Below are positions 35,347 to 45,012 of a DNA stretch of 64,000 nt, one piece after another. Within the stretch, counting starts at the first letter, position 1. Every line of letters starts with the position of its first letter. The translations under genes and the position numbers were made by a program. The notes beneath the pieces were generated by a model. It made no database searches. It worked only from the letters and a program-made list of their open reading frames with translations, and was not told the DNA's origin. This DNA comes from an uncultured Prevotellaceae bacterium (GTDB taxonomy: Bacteria > Bacteroidota > Bacteroidia > Bacteroidales > Bacteroidaceae), in contig CACZPU010000051.1 in NCBI GenBank assembly GCA_902783165.1, positions 1 to 64,000 on the forward strand. The letters run 5' to 3'.

Positions 35347-38322
35347 ATGAAGAAGATTTTATTGTTGTCACTCCTGTTGATGATGATGGCGGTGACATCT
35401 CTGGCGCAAAATCGCAGAATCACGGGAGTAATATCAGACAGAGACACAAAAGAATCGGTCATGCAGGTCACAGTACAATTGTTAAAGACCGACAGCACGT
35501 TTGTCAATGGTACAATTTCAAATGAAGAAGGCCGCTTCTCAGTGACAGCCCCCCAAAATGGTAATTATTTGTTGAAATTGACTAGTGTTGGATATAAAAC
35601 ACAAGTCAAGCAAGTGAATATATCAGATGGCAAGAATGTCAACTTAGGCACTATCGTATTTGAGGGTGATGCCATCATGCTGAAAGGTTTGGAGGTTACT
35701 GGTCAGGCTTCGAAAGTGACAGTAAAAAAGGACACTTTTATCTATAATGCATCGGCCTACCGCACACCTGAAGGTAGTGTGATAGAAGAGCTTGTGAAAA
35801 AACTTCCTGGCGCCCAAATAGATGATGATGGTAAGATTACTATCAATGGCAAAGAAGTGAAGAAAATCTTGGTGGAAGGTAAAGAGTTTATGACAGGCGA
35901 CACCGAGACAGCACTGAAGAACCTTCCTACCTCTATTATCAATTCCATCAAGTCGTACGACCAGCAAAGCGACCTTTCGCGAGTGACAGGTATTGATGAC
36001 GGTAACGAAGAAACCGTGCTCGATTTCGGTATTAAGCCTGGTATGAACAAGGGCGTATTGTCGAACAATGACCTTGCCATAGGTACAAAAGAGCGCTATG
36101 CCGAACGAGTGATGTTGGGTTATTTCAACGACAAATATAGTATTATGGGTTTTGGCAACGCCAATAACACTGGCGACCGCGGTTTCCCCGGCGGTGGTGG
36201 CGGCGGCCGTTGGGGCGGAAACAACAACGGCTTGAATGCCAGTAAGATGCTTGGACTTAATTTCAACTATGACGACAAGAAGAAACTGGAACTCGATGCT
36301 CATATCAGGTGGAATCATCGTGATGGAGACGTACATTCAAAACAGACCATTCAGAACTTTGTTGGTGAAATGAAATCATATTCCAATGGTGTGGGGCAGA
36401 ATTTCACGCGCTCAAACAACTGGAGTGGTAGCTTGCGGCTAGAGTGGAGACCCGACTCAATGACAAATGTCATGTTCCGCCCAAACATACGTTTTTCAAC
36501 TAGTGACGGAAAGAATACCAGTACTTCTGCTTCGTTTAACACCAATCCATATCTCTATGTGCTCGATCCGCTCAATGCTATCTCAATTGACCAACTTGCC
36601 GAAGACAATATCGTGGTGAACACCCAAGGCAATGGCTCGCTTTCCTATAGCGACAATACTTCTGCCAATGCTATGTTACAAATTAACAGAAAACTGAACA
36701 ACAAAGGTCGCAATGTGACCTTGCGAGGAGATTTTAGCTATGGTGATGCCGAGAGTAAAAACATTTCCACCTCTGACGTGGTTCTCTATCAAGTGAGAAC
36801 TGCCACAGGAAATGATTCCACTTACTATACAAACCGTTATAGTTTAACACCGACAAAGAACTGGAGCTATGCTGCTCAAGCCACATATAGCGAGCCTATT
36901 TTTAACAGGACTTATTTGCAATTTAGTTATCAGTTCAAATACAGCTATAACAAGAGCGACCGCTCGACATATGATTTTAGTTACCTCCCAACCAATATCT
37001 TCGGTGGCGTGGAATTGGCTTATAGAGGATGGGACAGTTTCTTGCAGAAGGTGCCAACACCATTGACAGACTTTTATGACGATAATTTGAGTCGATTCTC
37101 GGAGTATAAGAACTATATTCATGAGTTCAATCTGATGCTTCGCTTGATTCGCGAGAAATATAGACTGAACGCAGGTGTGATGTTGCAGCCACAGTCCTCG
37201 AACTTCATTCAGAATTATCAAGGTGTTTATACCGACACAACGCGCCACGTGGTTAATTTCACCCCGACATTCGACTTCAGATACAACGCAAATGATGTAA
37301 CCGAAATACGTATCAACTATCGGGGAAGCACTGCACAACCTTCTATGTCTCAATTGCTAGATATCACCGATGACAGCGACCCGCTTAATATCTCAAGGGG
37401 TAATCCAGGATTGAAGCCATCGTTTACAAATAGTTTCCGCTTGTTTTACAATACTTATATCCAGAGCCATCAGCGGGCTATCATGACGTTCGCTAATTAT
37501 AGCAACACGCGTAATTCGATAACCAATATGGTGACATATAACCCAAATACTGGTGGACGTATCTCACGACCTGAAAATATCAATGGAAACTGGAATGCCA
37601 ACGTTGGTTTCATGTTCAATACAGCCATTGATAGTGCGGGAGTTTGGAACGTGAACACATTCACCATGTATAATTACAATAACCGAGTGAGCTATTTGTA
37701 TCAGAACAGCAAACAGGCATCGGAAAAGAACACTACTCGTACATCAAGCATCATGGAGCGTTTGCAGGCAAGCTATCGTAAAGGTTGGTTCGAAGTATCG
37801 CTCGATGGTATGTTGAACTATCAGCATACACGCAACATGTTGCAGAGCCAGAACGATCTCGATACATGGAATTTCTCGTATGGAGGAAGTGTGAACATCT
37901 TTGCACCTTGGGGGACAAGTCTTTCAACAGACATTCACAACCAAAGTCGTAGGGGATATAACGATAAATCAATGAATACCAACGAACTGATTTGGAATGC
38001 TCAGATTTCACAGAGTTTCCTTAAAGGCAATGCCTTGACCGTTTCTCTTCAGTTCTACGATATGCTTCATAACATGAGCAACTATTCGCGTATGGTAAGC
38101 GAGGTGCGTTATAGTGACACCGAATACAATAACATCAACAGTTATGCTATGCTCCATGTTATCTATCGTTTCAATGCATTTGGTGGCAAGCAAGGCGGTG
38201 ACCAGATGCGTGGCGGTGGTCGTCCTGGTGGCTGGGGCGGTGGTCGTCCTGGTGGTTGGGGTGGTGGTCGTCCCGGTGGTTGGGGTGGCGGTCGTCCCGG
38301 CGGTTGGGGTGGCAGACGTTGA
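35347..38322 (+). CDS. Outer-membrane beta-barrel receptor (OMP_b-brl_3), copy 2
   Basis: A 991-aa paralogue of the preceding gene with the same domain order: signal peptide (MKKILLLSLLLMMMAVTSLAQ), carboxypeptidase-regulatory-like domain (RITGVISDRDTKESVMQVTVQLL), plug-like region, and barrel ending HVIYRFNAFGG. Short stretches are nearly identical even at DNA level, such as the segment encoding LLDITDDSDPLNI. The C-terminal tail is four copies of the octapeptide GGRPGGWG, encoded by a 24-bp tandem repeat. A strong terminator follows 18 bp after the stop codon. No SusD gene is adjacent, so it is not a classical Sus system. Confidence 0.88.
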   Translation: MKKILLLSLLLMMMAVTSLAQNRRITGVISDRDTKESVMQVTVQLLKTDSTFVNGTISNEEGRFSVTAPQNGNYLLKLTSVGYKTQVKQVNISDGKNVNLGTIVFEGDAIMLKGLEVTGQASKVTVKKDTFIYNASAYRTPEGSVIEELVKKLPGAQIDDDGKITINGKEVKKILVEGKEFMTGDTETALKNLPTSIINSIKSYDQQSDLSRVTGIDDGNEETVLDFGIKPGMNKGVLSNNDLAIGTKERYAERVMLGYFNDKYSIMGFGNANNTGDRGFPGGGGGGRWGGNNNGLNASKMLGLNFNYDDKKKLELDAHIRWNHRDGDVHSKQTIQNFVGEMKSYSNGVGQNFTRSNNWSGSLRLEWRPDSMTNVMFRPNIRFSTSDGKNTSTSASFNTNPYLYVLDPLNAISIDQLAEDNIVVNTQGNGSLSYSDNTSANAMLQINRKLNNKGRNVTLRGDFSYGDAESKNISTSDVVLYQVRTATGNDSTYYTNRYSLTPTKNWSYAAQATYSEPIFNRTYLQFSYQFKYSYNKSDRSTYDFSYLPTNIFGGVELAYRGWDSFLQKVPTPLTDFYDDNLSRFSEYKNYIHEFNLMLRLIREKYRLNAGVMLQPQSSNFIQNYQGVYTDTTRHVVNFTPTFDFRYNANDVTEIRINYRGSTAQPSMSQLLDITDDSDPLNISRGNPGLKPSFTNSFRLFYNTYIQSHQRAIMTFANYSNTRNSITNMVTYNPNTGGRISRPENINGNWNANVGFMFNTAIDSAGVWNVNTFTMYNYNNRVSYLYQNSKQASEKNTTRTSSIMERLQASYRKGWFEVSLDGMLNYQHTRNMLQSQNDLDTWNFSYGGSVNIFAPWGTSLSTDIHNQSRRGYNDKSMNTNELIWNAQISQSFLKGNALTVSLQFYDMLHNMSNYSRMVSEVRYSDTEYNNINSYAMLHVIYRFNAFGGKQGGDQMRGGGRPGGWGGGRPGGWGGGRPGGWGGGRPGGWGGRR
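38215..38310 (+). repeat. 24-bp coding tandem repeat (four units)
   Basis: Four in-frame 24-bp units (38215, 38239, 38263, 38287) encode GGRPGGWG. Differences between units are at synonymous third positions, so the amino-acid repeat is kept. Confidence 0.9.
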
Positions 38323-38333
38323 TGATGTATATA

Positions 38334-38379
38334 AAAAAACAAATCAGGGAGGAATACTTGCCTCCCTGATTTGTTTTTT
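38334..38379. terminator. Bidirectional terminator
   Basis: CAAATCAGGGAGG (38340-38352) pairs perfectly with CCTCCCTGATTTG (38361-38373), flanked by A6 and T6 runs, so it can stop transcription from both the barrel-protein gene (plus) and the convergent transporter gene (minus). Confidence 0.92.
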
Positions 38380-38467
38380 CAACCTTACAGAATAGTTATT
38401 GTAAACACATTGTTTGCAAATAGTAAATGGTATTTTGGTTGTAGGATTGTAGCTTGCTGTGTGAGAA

Positions 38468-39973
38468 CTATATAAGTCCTAACTGTCCTATTACATAGAG
38501 TAGTGCATAGCCAACCACCATACTGATGATTCCCATAATTAGACCTACTTTAACCATCTCGTTCTGATGAATGAAATTGGTAGAGAATGCAAGTGCATTG
38601 GGAGGGGTGCTTACAGGTAGAATCATGGCACTTGACGCGGCTATCGCTACACCTATCAGTATAGTGGGCGTTCCACCAATGGCATCCAATTTGCTGCCCA
38701 TTGCCGTACATACGACAGCAAGAATAGGCATTAGCAAGGCTGCTGTAGCAGAATTGCTGATGAAGTTGGATAGTAGGTAACAGATGATGCCGGACAAAAT
38801 CAGTATGAATAATGGCGAGAAGTCGCCAAAGGGGATGCTTTCTACGGCATTGGCTGCCAATCCTGACTCGTTCAGTCCGTAGCCTAATGCAAATCCTCCA
38901 GCCACCATCCATAGCACACTCCAGTTGATTTCTTCCAAATCGTATTTAGTGATTACTCCTGTCATTGCAAATACCAGGAAAGGAATGAGTGCAACCGTAT
39001 ATGAATTGATGCCTGTAAGCTTGTCAGTAAGCCAAAGTGCCACGGTGACAAAGAATGTTACGATGACAATCTTGGTGTTTTTTCCTGGCTTCATGCCACC
39101 TTCTATTTCCAACTCAATTTTTTTCTGGGTGAAGGGGAACATTTTTCTAAGCAATATCCAACTGATGAAAAGAAGGATGGCAACAAGTGGTAGCATAAAC
39201 AACATCCATTGGCCGAATCCCAGTCCCATGTTCAAACCCTCAGGGTCGTTCAAGTATTTCAAAGCGATGGTGTTGGGAGGAGTTCCAATAGGAGTTCCCA
39301 TTCCTCCCAAGTTGGCTGCAACGGGGATGGACATGGCCAATGCGATGCGTCCTTTACCTTCAGGAGGAAGTTGCTTGAATACAGGTGTGAGGAATGTGAG
39401 CATCATGGCTGCTGTGGCTGTGTTGCTGATAAACATGGAGAAAAGTCCGGTGATGAGTATGAATCCTAAAAGTACGTTTTCGCTTTTAGTTCCAAATGGT
39501 TTTAACAACACCTTGGCAAGATAGGCGTCGAGTCCTGTTTTTGCGGCGGCTATTGCAAGAACGAATCCTCCAATAAAAAGCATGATTACAGGGTCTGCAA
39601 ACGAAGCCATGATATTTTTATAAGGAAGAGGGGCACCCAGATTGTCGCCTTCCATCATGAAGTTGATACCACTTGTTGATGTGAAGAGCAGCATCATCAC
39701 GATGATGGCCACAGAGGTTGCCCACGATGATACTACTTCCAACACCCACATGAGTGTTGCAAAGGCGAAGATTGCAATGATTCTCTGCTGGATAACCGTG
39801 ATGTTCTGTATGCCGAACATATAACTTGGTGCATTCCAAAGAAAAAGAGTTACAATAAGCACAAAAAGGGCCTTGATGAACTTTTTGTTGATAGTGTCTG
39901 GATGGTACTTTCGCTCATGGTGAGCCTTGTGATACGCTTCTACAAGATGAAAACCATAAAAACTTTTAAACAT
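38468..39973 (-). CDS. DASS-family sodium:dicarboxylate/anion symporter
   Basis: A 501-aa inner-membrane transporter of the SLC13/DASS family. Both hallmark loops are present: FISNTATAAMMLTFLTPVF in the first half and NFISNSATAALLMPILAVV in the second, with the pseudo-repeat GGMGTPIGTPPNTIA and ILPVSTPPNALAFSTNF. Members bring in dicarboxylates, citrate or sulfate with sodium; the sequence alone does not separate these. It has its own promoter (40058-40027) and a shared terminator downstream. Confidence 0.9.
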   Translation of the reverse strand: MFKSFYGFHLVEAYHKAHHERKYHPDTINKKFIKALFVLIVTLFLWNAPSYMFGIQNITVIQQRIIAIFAFATLMWVLEVVSSWATSVAIIVMMLLFTSTSGINFMMEGDNLGAPLPYKNIMASFADPVIMLFIGGFVLAIAAAKTGLDAYLAKVLLKPFGTKSENVLLGFILITGLFSMFISNTATAAMMLTFLTPVFKQLPPEGKGRIALAMSIPVAANLGGMGTPIGTPPNTIALKYLNDPEGLNMGLGFGQWMLFMLPLVAILLFISWILLRKMFPFTQKKIELEIEGGMKPGKNTKIVIVTFFVTVALWLTDKLTGINSYTVALIPFLVFAMTGVITKYDLEEINWSVLWMVAGGFALGYGLNESGLAANAVESIPFGDFSPLFILILSGIICYLLSNFISNSATAALLMPILAVVCTAMGSKLDAIGGTPTILIGVAIAASSAMILPVSTPPNALAFSTNFIHQNEMVKVGLIMGIISMVVGYALLYVIGQLGLI

Positions 39974-40026
39974 GACTTTTGCAAATTGAATATATTAGTT
40001 GATAACTGATATCTGCTTTGTTGATG

Positions 40027-40058
40027 CAAAGGTAGGCATTAATAATTAAACGGGCAAA
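40027..40058 (-). promoter_or_regulatory. Promoter of the DASS transporter gene
   Basis: On the minus strand, TTTG (40058-40055), a 20-bp spacer and TACCTTTG (40034-40027), 54 bp upstream of the ATG. Confidence 0.65.
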
Positions 40059-40168
40059 TTATTCTAGGAAAAACGAATGTTTCGGGGCTGTGCTTCATGG
40101 CTCTTTAAATAGAAAGTGCGGTATTCAACATGCGGAGAGATGGAATGGACAATCTCATTTGTTGACAT

Positions 40169-40201
40169 AAAAAGAGTGGTATTGGCTTAGCAATACCACT
40201 T
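40169..40201 (-). terminator. nagB terminator
   Basis: GTGGTATTG (40176-40184) pairs with CAATACCAC (40191-40199). On the minus strand the hairpin is followed by CTTTTTATG. It lies about 55 bp past the nagB stop codon. Confidence 0.8.
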
Positions 40202-40256
40202 CATCTTGAAATGATGGGGTAGATATAACCTCCTCATTAATGTAAGGTTGATTACT

Positions 40257-41042
40257 TTACTTCTTTTCGATGTCCTTGAAATACTTGTATGTGGAAACCT
40301 TCAATTCGTCTGTTGCAGGCTCGTCGCATACAATAATGCCGTGTTGATGCATCTGGAGGGCACTGATGGTCCACTCATGAGTCACAGCTCCTTCAATGGC
40401 AGCTTTCAAAGCACGAGCCTTGTGATGGCCGTTCACTAGAATCATCACTTCTTTGGCGTCCATCACGGTACCGACGCCTACGGTGAGAGCACTCTTGGGA
40501 ACCTTGTTCACATCGTTGTCGAAGAATCTGCTATTAGCAATGATTGTGTCGGTGGTCAGTGTCTTTTGGCGTGTACGGCTGGTAAGTGAAGAATATGGTT
40601 CATTGAATGCGATGTGTCCGTCTGGTCCAATGCCTCCGATGAAGAGATCGATTCCGCCAGCCTGCTCGATCATTTCCTCATAATGAGCACATTCAGCCAC
40701 CAAATCCTTAGCATTTCCGTTGAGAATATGTATGTTCTCTTTCGGGCAATCAATATGGTCAAAAAGGTTCCTGGCCATGAATGAGTGGTAGCTTTCCGGG
40801 TGGTCTTCGGCGAGACCCACGTATTCGTCCATGTTGAAAGTGACAACATTCTTGAATGAAACTCTTTTCTCTTGGTATGCCTTCACCAGGCATGCATACA
40901 TTCCTTCAGGAGAAGAACCAGTGGGAAGTCCTAAGACAAAGGGTTTCTCAGCTGTTGGTTTGGAAGCATTGATACGCTCAATGACGTGTTCTGCTGCCCA
41001 ATTAGACATCTTCTCGTAATTATTTTCAATAATAACTCGCAT
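40257..41042 (-). CDS. nagB: Glucosamine-6-phosphate deaminase
   Basis: A 261-aa cytoplasmic enzyme converting glucosamine-6-P to fructose-6-P and ammonia. Landmarks: [13 protein letters not shown] (phosphate loop), FNMDEYVGL (catalytic Asp), [17 protein letters not shown] (catalytic Asp, His and Glu). Length is normal. It has its own promoter and terminator and so is monocistronic. It supplies the final step for amino sugars freed by enzymes such as the GH89 protein. Confidence 0.95.
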   Translation of the reverse strand: MRVIIENNYEKMSNWAAEHVIERINASKPTAEKPFVLGLPTGSSPEGMYACLVKAYQEKRVSFKNVVTFNMDEYVGLAEDHPESYHSFMARNLFDHIDCPKENIHILNGNAKDLVAECAHYEEMIEQAGGIDLFIGGIGPDGHIAFNEPYSSLTSRTRQKTLTTDTIIANSRFFDNDVNKVPKSALTVGVGTVMDAKEVMILVNGHHKARALKAAIEGAVTHEWTISALQMHQHGIIVCDEPATDELKVSTYKYFKDIEKK

Positions 41043-41087
41043 GGTTTTTGTGATTTTGTTGTTATATGTTTTCTATCTTTTTGTTTG

Positions 41088-41118
41088 CAAAAGTAATGTT
41101 ATTTGACGAAAAATGCAA
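41088..41118 (-). promoter_or_regulatory. nagB promoter
   Basis: On the minus strand, TTG (41118-41116), a 20-bp spacer and TACTTTTG (41095-41088), 45 bp before the ATG. Confidence 0.65.
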
Positions 41119-41208
41119 GAAAGACTGATGTTTTTTTCATCAGTTGCGAATATATTTGTTTTTTCGCTTACCTATTGGAAGATTCTAAAACTGTCCTTCG
41201 TAACGACA

Positions 41209-42588
41209 TCAATAATAATCGTTCTTTTTTGTATTAATGAGCAAACTTGCCTTCCCCTCATCCAAAAGTTTCAGTACCAGTTCCCCAAAGAGCGTGTTTG
41301 CCCATGCAAACCACGACCTCGTGAATTTCTTGGGATTGTCCTTGTGGAACGACTCATGCATCATGTGTGTGTCGGCATCACAATTGACGAGCATACTCAT
41401 GCATTCGGCTATTTCTTGGTCGCTGTTGCTTGTGAATGCACGCATCATGATGCTCATGGGCCATATATAATCGGGGCCGATGTGTGGACCTCCAATGCCT
41501 TCTGCTGCTTTCCCCTTGATGAAATATGGATTGCACTCACTAAATATAAATCGGCGCGTGTTAAGATAAATGGCATCTTGTTGAGACATTTCTGTAATGT
41601 ATGGAAGCGAAAGAAGGCTTGGCACATTGGCATCGTCCATGAGCAAATAGTTTCCGAAGCCATCCACTTCGTAAGCGTAGATAGGGCCGTAGGTTGGATG
41701 CAGGTAAATGGCATGTTTCTTCAGAGCTGTTTCTACTTCGTTGGCCAAAGCATGGCATTCGTTAGCTAACAATCTGTTGTGGTTCACTTTCTCGAGGATA
41801 GCGGAAGCCTTGCGTAAAGATGAAACCGCAAAGAAGTTGGAAGGCACTAGAAAGAGATAGTTGCACGCATCATCTGAGGGGCGGAAGGCAGATGCAATGA
41901 GTCCCACTGGTTTCACGGGATGTCCGTATCCGTCGTTTAGCATTGTGTCAGAAGCTCTTTCTGTCCGTCTCATGAATTGGTATGGTCCGTGTCCGTCTTT
42001 TCTCTGTTGTTCACGGAATGTTCTCAATATGGTCTTTATCGCGTTCAGCCAATTGTTGTTGAAGATAGTCGTGTCACCCGTGAGTTGCCAATAATAGTAT
42101 GCCAATCGAATAGGGTAGCAGAGAGAGTCGATTTCGTATTTCCTCTCATGCAACTCAGGTTTCATATCGGTGAGGTCTTTTTCCCATTCACTTCCGGTAG
42201 GACCATCGTTGAATGCGTTTGCATAGGGGTCTATGAGAATGCACTTGAATTGCCTTAGTATGACACCACGTATCATTTTTCGGAGTGCTTCGTCTTGGCT
42301 TGCGAAGGGAACGTAAGGCCAAACTTGAGCACCCGAGTCGCGTAACCACATGGCGTGGATGTCGCCAGTATAGACAAAAGTGTCGTCTTCTCCGTCAATT
42401 ATCTTATAGTTAACCGTGGTGTTGATGGTGTTTGGGAAACATTTCTCAAACATTGTGGCGAGATAGGTGTTGTCCTTGAGTACGGTTCTTACCTCTGCTA
42501 TTTTGTCGTTAATCACCTTGTAGGGCGTTTGTGCACTAACATCAATTATACAGGCGGTTAGCAACGTTAATAGAATGAGTCTTTTCAT
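41209..42588 (-). CDS. Exo-alpha-1,6-mannosidase, family GH125
   Basis: A 459-aa exported enzyme; start at 42588 gives signal peptide MKRLILLTLLTACIIDVSAQ. GH125 (formerly DUF1237) features: DGEDDTFVYTGDIHAMWLRDSGAQVWPY, IDPYANAFNDGPTGSEWEKD, FRPSDDACNYLFLVPSNFFA, YEVDGFGNYLLMDDANVPSLLSLPY and GIGGPHIGPDYIWPMSI. Family members trim non-reducing alpha-1,6-mannose, as in N-glycans or yeast mannan. It lies 94 bp downstream of the GH92 gene on the same strand; together they form a mannose-trimming pair. Confidence 0.93.
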   Translation of the reverse strand: MKRLILLTLLTACIIDVSAQTPYKVINDKIAEVRTVLKDNTYLATMFEKCFPNTINTTVNYKIIDGEDDTFVYTGDIHAMWLRDSGAQVWPYVPFASQDEALRKMIRGVILRQFKCILIDPYANAFNDGPTGSEWEKDLTDMKPELHERKYEIDSLCYPIRLAYYYWQLTGDTTIFNNNWLNAIKTILRTFREQQRKDGHGPYQFMRRTERASDTMLNDGYGHPVKPVGLIASAFRPSDDACNYLFLVPSNFFAVSSLRKASAILEKVNHNRLLANECHALANEVETALKKHAIYLHPTYGPIYAYEVDGFGNYLLMDDANVPSLLSLPYITEMSQQDAIYLNTRRFIFSECNPYFIKGKAAEGIGGPHIGPDYIWPMSIMMRAFTSNSDQEIAECMSMLVNCDADTHMMHESFHKDNPKKFTRSWFAWANTLFGELVLKLLDEGKASLLINTKKNDYY

Positions 42589-42682
42589 TATCGATAAAAA
42601 TACTATATAGAATAATTCTTTGTACTGTCTGTTAGCCATATGTAAGAGGTTAATCGAAAGTATGGAGTGGTAAGATTTGTCT

Positions 42683-44833
42683 TTATGGACAATACTTTTG
42701 TTTTGTTCCGAATTTTGACGGTTTCATTCCCATTTCCATTTCAAGAACGCCTCCTTCAGCAATATCTTTGAAGTTGATGTAAGAGTAGGGATGTTTTTTT
42801 CCATTGAGACGGACGGATTGGATATAAATGTTTTGGTCGTTGTTGTTTGTCACGACTATTTTGAATGTATTACCATTTCCAACGTTTATGACTATTTCAT
42901 CGAAAAGTGGAGAACCGAAAAGGTATTTTCCGCCAGCGGGATCGGCTTGGTAAATACCTATGGAGGAGAGCACATACCATGCCGACATTTGTCCCACGTC
43001 TTCGTTTCCACAAAGCCCGTCGATGCCGTTGTGGTATTGCGTTTCCATTATCTCACGTACGCGTTGAGCAGTTTTCCATTGTTGTCCGATGTAATTATAT
43101 AGATATGCCACATGGTGGCTTGGCTCGTTTCCGTGGGCGTATTGACCGATAAGTCCGGTGATGTCTGGTGGAGCGTCGGCTCCTAAGTCACCCTTTACGA
43201 TGAATAGAGAATCCAATTTTGAGGCAAAACGACTCTTTCCGTTGAACAAATTGATGAGCCCATGCACATCATGTGGCGCCAACCAGATATATTGCCAAGC
43301 ATTCCCTTCTGTGTAGTCTTTGATGTGGTTGAGTTCAACGGCAAATGGGTCGAAACTTTCTCTCCAGATACCGTTTTTCGCCCGTGCGCGCATGAATCCT
43401 GTATGAACATCGAAATAATGTATATACGAATCAGCCAGACGCTTAAAACCCTCATTGGGAAATGCTTTGTCTGCACTTCCGTATGCAATGGCATACTCCA
43501 TTCCCTTACCAATGCTTTCATTGCTTGGTAGCAGGTCATATGGTATGTATCCGTATTCGGTAAGCAAGGAGTATGCTTTTTTGTCAGATCCTGCAGATTT
43601 CTTCATGGCCTCAAGTGCGAGCGACTTGTCTACTTGGAATCCTTTAAGTATCATGTCTGCCAACACAGGTATGGCTGGATTGCCCACCATACAATTGGTC
43701 TCGCATCCCATAAGGTGCCACACAGGAAGCTTGCCTTGTTCTTGATAGATATGGAGCATGGTTTGGGCAATGTCGTTTTGCATTTCGGGATGGATAAGGG
43801 TGGACAGCGGGTGCCATGCCCTATAAGTGTCCCAAAGCGATAGCGTAGTGAGGTTGTTGAATGTGCCATGGTGTATTTTGCCGTCTGCCCCATAATATTG
43901 GCCATTGTAGTCGCAAAAGGTGGATGGCGCCACCATGGTATGGTAGAGAGATGTGTAGAATGTTTTCTTGAGAGATGGATTGTTAGTGGTGATTTTTATT
44001 TTTCCAAGTTGCTCATTCCAAAGTTGGTTGGCCTTAGTGACGATACTATCGAAATCCCATCCTGGATTTTCTTGTTTTAGATTGAGTTCGGCGTTTTCAC
44101 AACTGACGGAAGAAAGTCCAACCTTTACAAGCATCGGCGCTTTATTCTTGAACACTATTTGGGTGAGCGTGTCCTGGTTCAATCGCCTCATCTCTACGTC
44201 TTGCGAAAATTCTGCTACAAAAAAAACTTGTTGCTTGTTGGCCCATCCTTGTGAGAGACGGCACCCTGATATTTTGCGAGGAGACAATTGGTGTATGTCA
44301 CAATAGATCATTTTGTCCCAACCAATGCCTCGTTTCAAGTCGATGTTGATTCTTGCCGTATCTATTTCAGATGAAAAACTGTAGCGATGGAAGCCTGTGC
44401 GATTGGTGGCAGTCAGCTCGGTCTTCACTTGTCCGCCTTTTGGAAAATCAAGAAGTATAGAATAGTAGCCTGGTATGCATCTCTCATTGTCGTGGGTGAA
44501 TGTCACTTCATTGATGGTGGCATCGTTGACAGGGAGGAATAGAATGTCTCCCAATTCACCCACTCCTGTTCCGCTTAAGTGGAGGTGGCTGAATCCAATC
44601 AGGATGGAGTCGGAATGGTGGTATCCTGAACACCAATCCCATCCGCGTGTGTGTTGTGTGGGACCCAATTGTACGAATCCGAATGGCACATTGGCTCCAT
44701 AGAATACGTGTCCGTGCCCACCTGTGCCAATTCTCGGATCGACATAACTTGTATAGTTGTCTGCAGGGAAAATGGATATACAATGCAAAAAAGCAGCACT
44801 CAGAATGATTGTCCGAAAGGTGTTTCTTTCCAT
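42683..44833 (-). CDS. Alpha-mannosidase, family GH92
   Basis: A 716-aa exported, calcium-dependent inverting exo-mannosidase. Signal peptide about residues 1-24 (LSAAFLHCISIFPA). N-terminal beta-sandwich begins YVDPRIGTGGHGHVFYGANVPFG; the catalytic domain has LWDTYRAWHPLSTLIHPE, GNEPSHHVAYLYNYIGQQWKTA and GNEDVGQMSAWYVLSSIGIYQ. Length is typical. Linkage choice (alpha-1,2, -1,3 or -1,6) is not clear without phylogeny. The upstream region carries a hairpin terminator and two promoter-like boxes. Confidence 0.94.
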   Translation of the reverse strand: MERNTFRTIILSAAFLHCISIFPADNYTSYVDPRIGTGGHGHVFYGANVPFGFVQLGPTQHTRGWDWCSGYHHSDSILIGFSHLHLSGTGVGELGDILFLPVNDATINEVTFTHDNERCIPGYYSILLDFPKGGQVKTELTATNRTGFHRYSFSSEIDTARINIDLKRGIGWDKMIYCDIHQLSPRKISGCRLSQGWANKQQVFFVAEFSQDVEMRRLNQDTLTQIVFKNKAPMLVKVGLSSVSCENAELNLKQENPGWDFDSIVTKANQLWNEQLGKIKITTNNPSLKKTFYTSLYHTMVAPSTFCDYNGQYYGADGKIHHGTFNNLTTLSLWDTYRAWHPLSTLIHPEMQNDIAQTMLHIYQEQGKLPVWHLMGCETNCMVGNPAIPVLADMILKGFQVDKSLALEAMKKSAGSDKKAYSLLTEYGYIPYDLLPSNESIGKGMEYAIAYGSADKAFPNEGFKRLADSYIHYFDVHTGFMRARAKNGIWRESFDPFAVELNHIKDYTEGNAWQYIWLAPHDVHGLINLFNGKSRFASKLDSLFIVKGDLGADAPPDITGLIGQYAHGNEPSHHVAYLYNYIGQQWKTAQRVREIMETQYHNGIDGLCGNEDVGQMSAWYVLSSIGIYQADPAGGKYLFGSPLFDEIVINVGNGNTFKIVVTNNNDQNIYIQSVRLNGKKHPYSYINFKDIAEGGVLEMEMGMKPSKFGTKQKYCP

Positions 44834-44895
44834 ATACTATCTTGTATTAATATGTTGAAGAAAGGTAAGTTAAAGAAAGCAGTTTTTTGGTATTG

Positions 44896-44903
44896 CAAAT
44901 GTA
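44896..44903 (-). promoter_or_regulatory. TAnnTTTG box of the GH92 gene
   Basis: TACATTTG on the minus strand, 62 bp upstream of the GH92 ATG and directly after the T-run of an upstream hairpin. The -33 position is occupied by the hairpin and has no TTTG. Confidence 0.45.
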
Positions 44904-44935
44904 GAAAAAAAAGTGCTTCGACATCACGTCGAAGC
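44904..44935 (-). terminator. Terminator of a short transcript upstream of GH92
   Basis: GCTTCGAC (44915-44922) and GTCGAAGC (44928-44935) form a perfect 8-bp stem with a 5-nt loop. On the minus strand the hairpin is followed by ACTTTTTTTTC. No annotated gene lies upstream to be terminated, except a transcript from the box at 45013-45020. Confidence 0.7.
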
Positions 44936-45012
44936 AAATTCTTTAACTTTTTTTGAATGTTTTAGCAGTTAGTATATGTAGCATGTAATTTTGAAAATCG
45001 TTTTTGCGATGG
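44936..45012 (-). ncRNA. Candidate small RNA or attenuator leader
   Basis: This stretch lies between a minus-strand TACCTTTG box (45020-45013) and the hairpin/T-run terminator at 44935-44904, so a transcript of roughly 100 nt is predicted. It contains a 13-codon ORF, MLHILTAKTFKKS, at 44983-44942. No known RNA family is recognised. The -33 element is poor, so the promoter call is uncertain. Confidence 0.35.
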
